From positions 28,659,565-28,723,564 of the forward strand of contig CM050451.1 of the NCBI GenBank assembly GCA_027563935.2: DNA of 64,000 nucleotides, written 5' to 3'. How positions within the stretch are numbered: the stretch's first letter is position 1; every line of letters begins with the position of its first letter. Shown piece after piece: positions 48,640 to 60,431 of this stretch. The translations under genes and the position numbers were made by a program. The notes beneath the pieces were generated by a model. The model worked only from the letters and a program-made list of their open reading frames with translations, was not told where the DNA came from and searched no databases. This stretch comes from Costus lasius. Taxonomy: Eukaryota; Streptophyta; Magnoliopsida; Zingiberales; Costaceae.

Positions 48640-49180
48640 GTGGCTGTCCGCAGGAGTCACGGGGTGTGACTTTCGTTGCTGGGTGACCCGAGGAATATTC
48701 TGTGGAAAACTGTCCGCAGGAGTCACGGGTCGTGACTTTCATCGCTAGGTGACCCGAGGGACAGTCTGTGAGATTTCCGGCTTGTGCATGTGGTGCCGCT
48801 TCCGATTCTTAAATTTCGTCGGGAAGTCGCCCGCAGAAGTCACGGGGCGTGACTTTGGTCACCGAGTGACCCGTGGAACTTTCTGTAGAAAATCGGACTT
48901 GAGTGCCCGGTGGTTGTCTGCAGGATCCACGGGGTGAGGTTATCGTCGCTGGGTGCCCCGAGGAACTTTCTGTGGAAAATCGGACTTGAGCACCCGGTGG
49001 TTGTTTGCAGGATCCACGGGGCGAGGTTATCGTTGCTGGGTGCCCCGAGGAACTTTTTGTGGAAAATCGGACTTGTGCACGTGAAGTCGCCACTGATTCG
49101 GGAAGTTGCCCGCAAGAGTCATGGGGTGTGACTTTCGTCGCCGGGTGACCCGAGGAAATTTCTGTGGAAAATTTTTGGGG
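48640..49180. repeat. Subrepeats in the U3 of the solo LTR
   Basis: At least six units combining a GTCACGGGGTGTGACTTT-like word (or CCACGGGGCGAGGTTATCG) with GGGTGACCCGAGGAA and TTCTGTGGAAAA. Two neighbouring units (about 48903-48990 and 48993-49080) are nearly identical. This is typical of enhancer-like tandem repeats in U3. Confidence 0.8.
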
Positions 49181-49237
49181 CACCATTGGGGCCAGATCTT
49201 CCCCTACTTTCATGTCATATGCTCCTGCATCAGCTTG

Positions 49238-50000
49238 TCCACTTGTTTGATACGGCGTAGCAATTTTATGGTATACCCCTTATTTTTTTAACGACGACTC
49301 GAGCTTATTTTCAATGAAATGAGAACTCCCGTCACTAATCAGAACTCTGGGAACACCAAATCTAGGAAAAATTACCTTCTTAAACAATCTGGCTACAACT
49401 CGTGAATCATTGATGGCTTCAGCAGATGCTTCAACCCATTTAGATACATAATCAACGCAAAGAAGGATATATTTTTTTCCACATGAGGTGGGGAACAGGC
49501 CCATAAAATCTATCCCCCATACGTCAAAGATTTCCACTTCTAAAATCCCGTGTTGAGGAAGTTCATCTTTTCTAGTGATATTACCAGCTCGCTGGCATTT
49601 ATCACAAGATTGGATAAATTTCCTAGCATCACGGAAAATCGTCGGCCAATAGAATCCTGACTGGAGAATTTTGAATGCTGTCTTTGATGCACTGGCGTGT
49701 CCCCGAATGCTGTCTTTGATGCACTGGCGTGTCCTCCATAAGGGGAAGAGTGATAGTGGGAAAGTACATCGTGAATTTCTTCCTCTGGTAAACACCTTCG
49801 AAACAAACTATCTGCACATCGTCGATATAAGTATGGTTCATCCCAGTAAAAATGCTTAACATCTGACTTGAATTTCTCCTTTCCTTGAGATGTTAGATCA
49901 AGAGGCATAATATTAGACACGAGATAGTTTACAATATTCGCATACCATGGTGTTTCCTGTCTTATAATAGCAAATAGATATTCTTCTCTAAAAGAATCAT
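49238..50000 (-). pseudogene. Integrase N-terminal part of element A
   Basis: Minus-strand frames with the zinc-binding region ([17 protein letters not shown]) and the core start ([51 protein letters not shown]). A 32-bp tandem duplication (49673-49736; unit starts GAATGCTGTCTTTGATGCAC) breaks the frame in the region before CDKCQ. The rest of the core is across the solo LTR. Confidence 0.87.
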
Positions 50001-50400
50001 TAATTTCCAAATCGTCCTATATGTTTTTTTTCTTTTGTTAGTCTGGACAAATGATCTGCCACTGAATTCTTTATCTCTTTCTTGTCTTTTATCTCGAAAT
50101 CAAATTCTTGTAAGAGTAATATCCATCGAATCAATCTGGGCTTTGCATCCTTTTTGCTCACCAAGTATTTGATCGCCGAATGATATATAAAAACAACGAC
50201 TTTATAATTAATAATATAGGAGCGAAATTTATTAAAAGCAAAAACTATAGCAAAAAGCTCCTTTTCAGTTGTCGCATAATTTATTTGTGCCCCGTCTAAA
50301 GTCTTGCTGACGTAATAAATGGCATGAAGTTTGTTATCTTTTCGCTGCCCTAACACTGCTCCCACCGCTTGTTCACTTGCATCACACATCAACTCATAAG
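50000..50400 (-). pseudogene. RNase H domain of element A
   Basis: Minus-strand frame with [40 protein letters not shown] and [20 protein letters not shown], typical of the gypsy RNase H that follows RT. The usual TDH reads IYH here, a likely inactivating change. Confidence 0.87.
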
Positions 50401-51412
50401 GAAGTGTTCAGTCCGGTGGTTGCATGATGGGTGTAGAGATAAGAGCCTTCTTCAATTTTTTGAAAGCTTCGGTACAATCTCTATCAAAATGAAAATCAAC
50501 ATCCTTAGCCAATATATTTGTGAGAGGCCTAGCAATTTTAAAAAAATCTTTAATAAATCGACGATAAAACCCAGTGTGTCACAGAAAACTTTGAATCCCT
50601 CTGATCGAGGTGGGTGGAGGTAATTTCTTTATAACTTCAATCTTAGCTTTATCCACTTTAATGCCTCTCTGCGAGATAAGATGCCCAAGAACAATTCCTT
50701 CTTGAACCATAAAATGACATTTCTCCCAATTAAGAACCAAGTTCACTTCCTTGCACTTCTACAAAACATGTGACAAATTAGACAAGCAATCATTGAATGA
50801 AGATCCATATACCGAAAAATCATCCATAAAAACATCCATAATATTTTCAATGAAATCAGAGAAAATGGCCATCATGCATCATTGAAAAGTGGCCAGCGCA
50901 TTGCATAACCCAAAAGGCATGCGCTTGTATGCGAAAGTCCCGTATGGACACGTAAAGGTAGTCTTCTCTTGATCTTCAGGATGAATGTGTATCTAAAAAA
51001 ATCCTGAAAAGCCATCAAGAAAACTAAAGTAAGAATTTGTCGTCAATTGCTCAAGCATTTGGTCAATAAAGGGAAGAGAAAAGTGGTCTTTTCGGGTGGC
51101 TTTATTTAATTTTCGGTAATCAATACACATACGCCACCCGGTCACCATTCTCATCGGAATCAATTCGTTGTTCTCATTTCTTACTGTAGTAACTCCCCCT
51201 TTCTTTGGAACCACATGAATAGGACTAACCCATTCACTATCTAAAATTGGGTAGATCACTCCAGCATCTAGTAGCTTCAGCACTTCCTTTTTTATCACCT
51301 CTTTCATGACAGGATTCAGTCGGCGTTGATACTCAACAGAGGGTTTGCAATTTTCTTCAAGGTAAATCCTGTGCATACACAGAGAAGGGTTAATTCTGTG
51401 TATATCATCCAA
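50400..51412 (-). pseudogene. Reverse transcriptase of element A
   Basis: Minus strand: [66 protein letters not shown], then after a stop [18 protein letters not shown] and the active-site VFMDDFSVYG. The catalytic Asp pair is intact, but several stops interrupt the frame. Confidence 0.88.
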
Positions 51413-51618
51413 TGAATATCCAATTACCTTTCTATGCCGATGGAGCTCATCAAGCAGTTTTTTCGTCTGAACACAATCACCGGATATGTAGAATCTTCCC
51501 CCAAGAATTCGTATCTCAAATTAGGTGGAAGCGATTTGAGTTCAAATTTATTTGTCTTCAGCGGTTCAGGTTTTACCTGAATAAGTTTCTCAATCTTGGC
51601 TTTATGTGACTCAATCGT

Positions 51619-52392
51619 CTAGCTTGAATCCAATATCTTTGCACAAACTTGAGCTTTTCCCCCCATATCTCCTTTATCTTCTCCTTTGATCAAGCATACC
51701 TCCAGAGGATCCATTTTCCCTCTCAAGTCTTCCTCTTTTGTTTTCGGCTCCAAGGCATCACTATTAAAACAAGAATCTGTAAAAGAAGGCTTTTTAAGAG
51801 AAGAGGAAAGATCAAAATCGATGTTATTTTCACCTATGTTCAGAGTTAATCTTCCTCCTTTCATGTCTATGACAGTGCCCGCAGTGGCTAAAAATGTTCT
51901 TCCCAGAATAATAGGCAATTTCGTGTCTTCCGCCATTTCTAGCACCACAAAATCTGCAGGTATAAAGAATTGACCAATTTTTATAGGAACATCTTCCAAT
52001 ATCCCCACAGGACGTCGAACAGATCGATCAGCTAGTTGCAGCGAGATGGTAGTTGGCTTCATGTCACCTATGTCGAGTTTCTTGCAAATTGACAAGGGCA
52101 TCAAACTCACGCTTGCTCCCAAGTCACATAAAGCTCCTTCAAAAGACATGTCGCCAATCTGGCATGGAATTGAGAAGCTCCCCGGATCTTTAAACTTTTG
52201 GGGAATCTTGTTTTGTATTATTGCGCTGCATTTCTCTATTAGTGCCACAGTTCCATATTCTTCAATCTTTCGTTTGCTAGATAATGTCTTTTAGAAACTT
52301 CGCGTAAGTGGGCATCTGTGACAGAGCGTCTATGAAGGGGATGTTAATGTACAACTTCTTCAGCACCTCCAAAAATTTGCCAAACTGCTTAT
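51619..52392 (-). pseudogene. Protease and gag end of element A
   Basis: Minus strand: end of gag (KQFGKFLEVLKKLYINIPF, LSQMPTYAKFLKDI), then protease with CDLGASVSLMPLSICKKLDI and PIILGRTFLATAGTVIDMKG. The gag part is cut off at 52392, where the LTR of element B begins. Confidence 0.87.
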
Positions 52393-54223
52393 TGATGACA
52401 CCAAAATATGTAGTATATTTTGTATCATTTTAGATACCTTTTCATGCTAAATTGGGGATCTTTTATTTATTTTTATGATTGAATCCATCAATTATTGCAA
52501 AGTCCACTTCTATTTTGGTTTTTCATGTTTTTCAGGCAAAAAGACACTATTTAAGGCATTTTCAAGCAAAATAAAATACATGGAAGAGTTCTCATCATCA
52601 AGAAGAAGTCATCCAAGAAATTTCACGCAAATCGAGGCTGAAGACCAAAATACGGTAGTGCCGTATTTATAATACGGTACCGTATTTTTCGCGGCTACCG
52701 TATTATCGAGAGCATGGCCGTATTTTGGTGATTTTTCAAACAAAAGATTGTGCGAAAAATACGGCACTGCCGTAAGGTTTTCCATGGCCGTATTTTATGG
52801 CGCTTTCGGAACAGAAACCTTCGCCGAAATTACGGCACTGCCGTAAATAATTACACGGGCCGTATTTTCCCAACGTGTTCGACCAGAGAGTTCAGCCGAT
52901 TTTACGGCATGGCCATAAACCATATTACGGTGCCGTATTTTGTAACACTTTCAGAACAGAACAGTCGAGGGATTTTACGGCAGTGTCGTAAGATATTACA
53001 CTGTCGTATTTCGATTTTTGAACGCGACTCCCAGGTCAATTTCGACGCCCGAATTTTACGGAGATTATTGTGGTCGATCCAAAGCTAAAAACAAAAGACT
53101 GAAAAAAGGAAAAGGAGAGCTTGGGAGGAGAGGATTGTGAAGACATGAAAAGCCCCAAATTTCATTTACTATCGAGGGAGAAATCACCGAACACGCTGCC
53201 GCCTAGGGTTTTGCCGCCGCGATCAATCCAGAGCACTTCCGGCCGTGATTTTCATACTGAAGCTTCGCCTGGTGAAGGAGAACAACATGCCTGAAGTTTT
53301 ATAACGAAAGGAGATCGATTCGAGGAGAAATCAAAGGAAGAAGCTCGCGCCACACTGTTCACGACTTCTCTTGCAAATTACGACTATGAAATAATACTTC
53401 ACAGCCGTGCTGTATTTTCTAAAAACTCCTTCTTTTATTGATTTTTGATTTTCTGAAACTATGGAATTTTGTAATCTCTTCATCATGGTAGCTTAAACTT
53501 ATTATGGGACATGGGGGAGTAATTGCCTTGATGATAATTAATGATCTTAGGATCGAATTATTGTGTCAAACGTGGAGATCTTGCACGAAAGTGAGGATCG
53601 GAACGTTGGAGAACCATAGGTAGAACGTGTGTTGAGTCTCGGATGCATGAAAGTGATCCTTGAGATTCCACTCGAGGCAATCAACCTAGAATTAGGATGC
53701 ACGAAAGTGATCCTTGAATTCTTCGTCTGATGGTTTACCTATCTTTAGCTTGGGATGAATCTTGCGCGAAAGCGAGGATTTATTCTTGCATGGTTATCTG
53801 CACAAAAGTGAGATAATCCCTTTTTAGGTAAATTATGCCTATATCATTTTAGGATTTGATTGATGAATTCTTTATTTCTTATCTAGTCTTGAAAATCAAA
53901 GTGGATGAAACCCTAGTCTCAATTTCTCTCTGATAGTAATTTTCCGTGTGTCTTCGATTCTTGCTTTGCTATTATTCGATTGCCTAGATAGTAAGAAAAT
54001 CAATTATTCAGTACTTGACAGCACTAGTCTCTCTGTGGGATCGATATTTATTTTATTACTTCGAGTATCCGTGCACTTGCGGACACTACGAGTTAGGGAC
54101 AACAAGTTTTTAGAGCCGTATTAGGGGGTGACAGTTCCCTGTGCGCCAAACAAGTTTTGGCTGCGACACCTTAGATTAGTCTACCTGTTCATATTTAAAA
54201 GTGTGTCCTTTTGGATTACATCA
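52393..54223 (+). repeat. 5' LTR of element B
   Basis: About 1831 bp, starts TGATGACACC and ends TTACATCA just before the primer-binding site. Its first 1.03 kb match the 3' LTR at 60432 at roughly 95 percent by eye, differences mostly transitions. It carries many short palindromes between 52650 and 53010. The exact 3' end is inferred from the PBS and the CA end. Confidence 0.82.
52650..53010. repeat. Palindrome cluster in the 5' LTR of element B
   Basis: At least eight near-palindromes of TTACGGCACTGCCGTAA type, including a perfect 16-bp one, AATACGGTACCGTATT (52671-52686). They are spaced 30-60 bp apart. The same cluster occurs at 60690-61040 and, inverted, at 62210-62650. Confidence 0.85.
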
Positions 54224-54229
54224 AGTTTT

Positions 54230-54246
54230 TGACGTCGTTGCTGGGA
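54230..54246 (+). promoter_or_regulatory. Primer-binding site of element B (Asp-tRNA type)
   Basis: TGACGTCGTTGCTGGGA, against the plant Athila/Tat PBS TGGCGCCGTTGCCGGGGA, which pairs with Asp tRNA. Differences are G-to-A, C-to-T and one missing G. It lies a few bases after the LTR end and before gag. Confidence 0.75.
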
Positions 54247-54385
54247 GACTTTAGTTTTATCAATATTGAAGACATTGAGAGTATTGCTAGACTAGGTTTC
54301 ATTTATGTTTTATCTTTTTATCCTCTTCTGTTTACTTACATCATTTGATTAGTTTGCTCTAGTGTGCGCAGGAAATTCATTTCTA

Positions 54386-55760
54386 ATGGCTGAGCAAAGA
54401 TCACTGAGGGACTATGCAACCCCTATTCCTCAAGGGATACACTTTAGCATTGCTAAACCTGCAATTGAGGCCACCAACTTTGAAATTAATCCTGCCTTCT
54501 TGACTATGATCCAGCAGAATCAGTTTGGAGGATCATCAATCGAAGATTCTTATTCACACTTATATATTTTTCTTGAATATTGCGATACCATAAAAATCCA
54601 TGGATTTTCTGATGATGCACTAAAACTGATATTATTCCCTTTTTCTCTCAGGGATCAAGCACGAACGTGATTGCATTCTCGTCAACCCAATACTTTCACA
54701 ACATGGGAACAATTGTCAAAAGCTTTTCTGACGAAATATTTTCCACCAAGCAAGACTATCCAATTGAGGAATCAAATCATGAACTTTCAACAAAAAGGTG
54801 GAGAATCATTCAGCGAGACATGGGAGAGATTCAATGATTTACAACAGAAGTGTCCTAACCATGGCTTTGAAAATTGGTTCTTAATTCAGATATTTTATTA
54901 TGGCTTAGTTTATAATACCCATCTAATTATTGATGCTGCTGCAGAGGGAGCCTTGATGAGTAGAACAATTGATGATGCTTTCAAATTGCTTGAGGAGATG
55001 TCCTTGAATCATAGCCAATGGACTCCGGATGAAGGAATGCTATATTATCGTCAACATGGTAAGAGTGAGAATGAGGATCAGCAAACCCTGACTGAAGAGG
55101 TTAGTGAGCCCATGTTAGAAAAATTTTCAGCTAGCCAAATCCAATCTTTGCAAATTCAAAACACGAAAAAATTTGAGGATCTCGAAGAAACTGCTAGTCA
55201 TATTGCCTCTCAAGTAGAATCCTTAGTTACTTGCAATAAAATTCTAGAAGAACAAATATCTAGGTTAAACTCTGGGGAACATTGCAATGCCATTATCACT
55301 AGAAGTGGGAAACAATTAGGAGAACTAAAAGAGAAAGAGTCTATTAATGATCATGAGGAGGAATTAGAATTAGAAAATTTTTCTGAACATGAACAAATCC
55401 TACCTAGTTCAACACCTAAAAAGGGAAGTATACCAAAAGGGGATGTGCCATGTAAAGGAGATGATTCTAAGACTAATCTACCTCCACCCTATAGACCACC
55501 AGTACCTTTTCCCCAAAGATTAGTACAAGAAAAGTTAGACAAGCAATTTGGGAATTTTCTTGATGTTTTGAAAAAGCTTTACATTAACATACCATTTACT
55601 GAAGCTTTATCTCAAATGCCCATATATGCTAAATTTTTGAAAGAAATCTTGTCTAACAAAAGAAAGATAGAGAACTATGGTACAGTGGCTTTAACTGAGG
55701 AATGTAGTGCTGTTATTCAAAATAGGTTGCCACCAAAATTAAATAATCCAGGTAGTTTTT
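54386..55760 (+). pseudogene. Gag of element B
   Basis: Starts MAEQRSLRDYATP, the usual Athila gag start. It continues through NFEINPAFLTMIQQNQFGGS, then after a TGA (54668-54670, where family members have Trp) to TTWEQLSKAFLTKYFPPSKT and ETWERFNDLQQKCPNHGFENW. A later acidic/Pro-rich part ends near FGNFLDVLKKLYINIPFTEA. One premature stop prevents the full product. Confidence 0.88.
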
Positions 55761-56190
55761 CTATCCCATGTTTTATTGGAAGTATGGCTTTTGACCGAGC
55801 CTTATGTGATCTAGGGGCTTGTGTAAGTCTCATGTCTTTGTCTGTGTGCAGGAAATTGGACATGGGAGCTCCTAAGCCAACTACAATTTCTTTGCAGCTC
55901 GCCGATCGATCAGTAAAATATCTAGTAGGTATTCTAGAGGATGTTCCTATATAAGTTGGTAAGTATTTCATACCTGCTGATTTTGTGGTACTTGAAATGG
56001 AAGAGGATGCCAAGATTCCTATTATTTTGGGTAGGCCGTTCTCAGCCACTGCTGGAGCCCTTATTGATGTAAGGAACGGTAAACTTGCTTTAAGAATTGA
56101 CAATGATAAGATTGAGTTTGATTTGAATAATTCATTGAAAAAACCTGCATATGCTAGTTCCTGTTGCACCATTGATGCCATTGATGACAC
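55760..56190 (+). pseudogene. Protease of element B
   Basis: Retropepsin with the active-site CDLGACVSLM (DLGA at 55808-55819) and, further on, [24 protein letters not shown] at 55952-55954 breaks the frame between these, at a position where element A has Lys (EDVPIKIG). Confidence 0.86.
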
Positions 56191-56399
56191 GGTTTATGAT
56201 GTTAGTTGTTTGTTTGATGATTTTTCTGCTGATGTTTCTTTTTCTGATTCTTTAAAAAATTCTTGTGAAAAAATTGATAGTTCTGGTTTTGAGAATGATT
56301 TTGATAATTTTGATGATGAAAAACATGAGACTCTAGATTGTGCTACTTTTGATAATGAAAGTGAAAAGATCCCTAAAGTTGAGTTGAAAGTTTTACCTG

Positions 56400-57240
56400 A
56401 TAACATTATATATGAATTTCTTGGTCCTAACTCTACCTACCCTGTGATTGTGGATGCTAAATTAGATGCCAGGGAAACTGATCTACTCTTGAAGGAGCTA
56501 AGAATTCATAGAAAGGTAATTGGGTATTCTATTGATGACTTAAAAGGAATAAATCCTTCTTTTTGTATGCACAGGATTCACATGGAGGATGAGCACAAGC
56601 CGCATGTAGATTTTCAGAGAAGGCTCAACCCGTCTATGAAGGAAGTGGTGAAGAAGGAAGTACTAAAATTACTAGATGCAGGTATTATCTACCCTATCTC
56701 AAATAGTAAGTGGGTGAGTCCTGTACACTGTGTTCCAAAGAAGGGGGGTGTCACTGTAATGAAAAATAAGGATAATGAATTGATACCTGTTAGAAATGTC
56801 ACTAGTTGGCGTATGTGTATTGATTATAGAAAATTAAATACTGCCACCAGAAAGGATCATTTTCCCTTCCCTTTCATTGATCAAATAGTGGAAAGACTTG
56901 CCAAAAACTCTCACTTTTGTTTTCTTGATGGGTATTTCAGATTTTTTCAGATTCCTATTCATCCTGATGATCAGGATAAAACCACTTTTACATGTCCTTA
57001 TGGTACTTTTGCTTATAGAAGAATGCCCTTTGGTTTATGCAATGCACCTGCAACTTTTCAAATGTGTATGATGGCAATTTTTTCTGAATTTATTGAAGAC
57101 TTCATGGATGTTTTCATGGATAATTTCTCTATCTATGGTTTTTCTTTTGATGACTGCTTAGCTAATCTATCTAGAGTTTTACAGAGATGTGAAGAGACTA
57201 ACCTTGTCTTGAATTGAGAAAAGTGTCACTTTATGGTTAG
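56400..57240 (+). pseudogene. Reverse transcriptase of element B
   Basis: [78 protein letters not shown] and [10 protein letters not shown]. The second Asp of the active site is Asn (codon 57122-57124, GAT to AAT), so catalysis is lost even apart from the TGA at 57215-57217, which replaces the Trp of LNWEKCHF. Confidence 0.9.
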
Positions 57241-57539
57241 ACAGGGGATAATTTTGGGCCATCTTGTTTCAGAGAGAGAGATTGAAGTGGATAAGGCCAA
57301 GGTAGATGTGATTGAGAAGTTAGCACCACCCACCACTGTCAAGGAGATCAGGAGCATTTTGGGACATGCAGGGTTTTATAGGAGATTCATCAGAGACTTC
57401 TCTAAACTTGCTAAACCTTTAACTGATTTACTTTGTAAAGACACCAAATTCTGCTTTAATGAGACATGTTTGTTTGCTTTTCAGGGGTTAAAGAAAGCCT
57501 TAGTTTCAGCACCCATCATTCAACCCCCAGATTGAGACT

Positions 57540-57920
57540 TACCCTTTGAACTCATGTGTGATGCCAGTGATTATGCAGTGGGAGCAGTCTTGGGACAGAG
57601 AAAAGATAAGAAACCTCATGTTATTCACTATGCTAGCAAGACTTTGGATGAGACACAGAAAAATTACACCACCACTGAGAAGGAACTATTGGCCATAGTA
57701 TTTACTTTTGATAAATTTAGGTCATACTTGATTAACTCCAAAGTGGTAGTGTACACCGACCATGCAGCTGTGAAATACTTAATGCAGAAAAAAGACAGCA
57801 AACCACGATTACTCAGATGGATTTTACTCCTGCAAGAATTTAATTTGGAGATTAAAGACAAAAAGGGATCAGAAAACCTTGTTGCAGATCATCTCTCAAG
57901 AATAATGGTAGACACTAAAA
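57540..57920 (+). pseudogene. RNase H of element B
   Basis: [52 protein letters not shown] and [10 protein letters not shown]. The catalytic Asp and Glu and the TDH motif are intact in this segment. It is preceded by a TGA (57533-57535) at a family Trp (PPDW). Confidence 0.9.
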
Positions 57921-57979
57921 AGAATGATGAGATCAATGATTCATTCCCTGAAGAACAGCTCTTGACCATTGAACAACTC

Positions 57980-59300
57980 AGAGCCCCCTAGTACGCTGAC
58001 ATAGTGAATTATCTTATAGCCAATATTTTTCCTCCTGATTTGAGCTACCAAAAAAGGAAAAGATTTTTGGATGAGGTGAAATACTATTTTTGGGATGAGC
58101 CTTATGTGTTTAGAAGATGTGCAGATGACATTTTTAGAAGATGTGTACCTGAAGAAGAAGTTGCAGATATATTGCTCCAATGCCATGGATCCTCATATGG
58201 TGGTCATGCCGGCACTGAGAAAACTGCTTTTAAGGTGCTACAATCAGGTTTTTATTGGCCCACAATTTTCAAAGATGCTAGAAACTTTGTGTCATCTTGT
58301 GATAGATGTCAAAAGACTGGGAACATTAACAGAAGACATGAGATGCCACTGTCCAATATTCTTGAAGTTGAGATATTTGATGTTTGGGGGGATTGACTTC
58401 ATGAGACCTTTCCCATCTTCTAGAGGTAACAAGTACATTCTTGTAGCAGTTGATTATGTCTCAAAATGGGTTGAAGCTCTCGCTTCACCAACTAATGATT
58501 CGAGAGTTGTTATTAAACTGTTCAAGAAGATTATCTTTCCACGATATGGGACACCCTGAGTAGTGATCAGTGATGGAGGCTCACATTTTATAGAACATAA
58601 GTTTTCAGCCTTACTCAGGAAGTATGGAGTTAATCATAGAGTTACAACACCCTATCACCCCCAAACAAGTGGACATGTTGAAATATCAAACAGAGAGATC
58701 AAAGGAATTCTGGAGAAAACAGTGTCACGCACTAGGAAAGACTGGGCATTCAAACTTGATGATGCATTGTGGGCTTACAAGACTGCTTTCAAAACACCCA
58801 TAGGTATGTCCCCCTTTCAATTGATTTATGGAAAATCATGTCACCTTCCCGTAGAGCTCGAGCATAAGACATTCTGGGCAATCAAGAAGCTGAATTTTTA
58901 CTTGAAAAATGCAGGTGAAAAACGGAGGTTACAATTAAACGAGCTAAGATGAGATCAAACTCTTTGCATATGAGAATGCAAGAATTTACAAAGAAAGGAC
59001 TAAAAGATGGCATGATCGACAGATTTTCAGAAAAGACTTCAAACCAGGTGACTTTGTTCTTTTGTTCAATTCTAGATTGAGACTTTTTCCTAGAAAGCTT
59101 AAATCTCGATGGTCTGCTCCTTTTCAGGTAAAGAAAGTCTATCCCTACGGAGCTGTAGACATATAGAGTGAGGAAACGGGAGAATTCAAAGTTAATGGTC
59201 AAAGATTGAAGCATTATTATCAAGAAGAGCAGATTGGGGAAAAGGAAAGTTTTTACCTTGATAGGCCACGATCAAATCCGAATATCGAACGGTCAAGCTA
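57980..59300 (+). pseudogene. Integrase of element B
   Basis: Zinc-binding region ([30 protein letters not shown]), core ([59 protein letters not shown]) and C-terminal part ([24 protein letters not shown]). Breaks: TAG at 57989, an extra G in a six-G run (58386-58391), TGA at 58557, a frameshift near 58948 and TAG near 59165. Confidence 0.88.
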
Positions 59301-60431
59301 ATGACTTTTAAACTAGCGCTCCTTGCGAGGCAACCCAAGTACTTTTGCTTAGTTTAGTCACTTTTGTTTTAGTCTTTTTTTTTAAGAATTAAAATTTCCT
59401 CTCTTTTTGTAGGAGAATAGAATAATGCGGGAGATATAAAGAAAGCTGAATCCAATAATGGCGAAAAATTAAATTTTGTGAGCATCACTTCCCCTACTAC
59501 TTTCCATTCTATTTTCCTCGATCTTTTGAGAAAGAATTGAATGCATATGATCCACTTTCTGCTATCTTGTGGTGTAATTCTATTTTCGAAGAAGACTTTC
59601 ATTGATAAATGTCCTCCTTGATGCATATCTATGACTATAGAGAACCCTATCATGTTAGATTTATTTCTTCAAAGCACATCTATTTTTGAAATTTGACATT
59701 AGTTGTTGCATGAAATTTTGGGTAGATGTGTAATTTGAGAAATGAGATCTGAAAGCGAATTATTCTTTTGAATAAAATGAGTATATGAGTATGATTTGTG
59801 AATTTAGATCAATTGATCAACCTAGTTGAGGCTTAGTCTATTTTTGCTATTTGTTGGGAATAAGGAATCCAAGATCCATAAAAATAGTGAGAGACTCCCC
59901 TACTTGGCACTATGTAAAATTGATAGTGGTACCTAAGACATGAGTTGAAGTCTATGCATAAAAAAATAATGAGTGATAAAAAGAATAAGACTCCTCTACT
60001 TGGCACTGTGTAAAATTGACAATGGTACTGAAGAAAGAGTTGAAGTCAAAAATAAAAAGTATGTGTCTATGTGGATACATACCATCTATGCCAAAAAAAA
60101 GAGAGAGAGAAAGAAATTTTGTGTGGAAAAAGATCTTGGAGACTTAATTCCTGTAAACAAAAGCATGATAGATTTAAATTGATACTGGGTGAAATCATGA
60201 GATTGAAAATTCTATTTATTATACAAGTTGCAAAGTTTTATTTGATTGAGTAGTAGAGCTAGAGGATTAAGTTCTGAGAATGATATGTTTATTTAAAGTT
60301 TTGTGAATCAATTGATAGAATTTTTCATTGATAGGTTGTATTTAAAAAATTTATTGAGCATGAAAATGTTATTCTTTTAATCAAATTTTGATTTTTCCAT
60401 GAGGACAAGCAAAGTTTGAGCATTATGTGTT
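59300..60431 (+). other. 3' non-coding region of element B
   Basis: No env-like ORF. It has a duplicated hairpin-containing motif (59892-59952 and 59989-60047, period 97 bp). Just before the 3' LTR is GAGGACAAGCAAAGTTTGAG, the conserved pre-LTR segment that includes the likely polypurine tract. Confidence 0.75.

Larger units (their letters stand above)
47472..49232 (-). mobile_element. Solo LTR inserted in the integrase of element A
   Basis: 1761 bp with perfect 8-bp inverted ends TGATGCAG...CTGCATCA, flanked by a 5-bp duplication GCTTG (47467-47471 and 49233-49237). Removing the insert plus one GCTTG restores the integrase reading in register. TG...CA ends and a 5-bp duplication are the mark of LTR integration. 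On the minus strand the first part (U3) holds repeats of about 60-120 bp with GTCACGGGGTGTGAC, then a TATA box TTTTATAAAAGAG (near 48115), then a U5-like part. No internal domain, PBS or second LTR was seen. Confidence 0.85.
43954..52392 (-). mobile_element. Athila-like Ty3/gypsy retrotransposon A (partial, minus strand)
   Basis: Reading the minus strand: part of gag/AP at 52392, then RT, RNase H, integrase, 3' non-coding region and a 3' LTR ending at 43954. Domain order (RT-RH-INT) is Ty3/gypsy, and the wording of the RT region ([41 protein letters not shown]) is that of the Athila lineage. The integrase is split by a solo LTR, and the gag/AP region is cut at 52393 by element B. The 5' LTR and most of gag are not in view. 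Many stops are present. Confidence 0.88.

Noticed and set aside
59300..60431. Env-like ORF after the integrase of element B
   Set aside because: Some Athila relatives carry one, but only short unrelated frames are present here.
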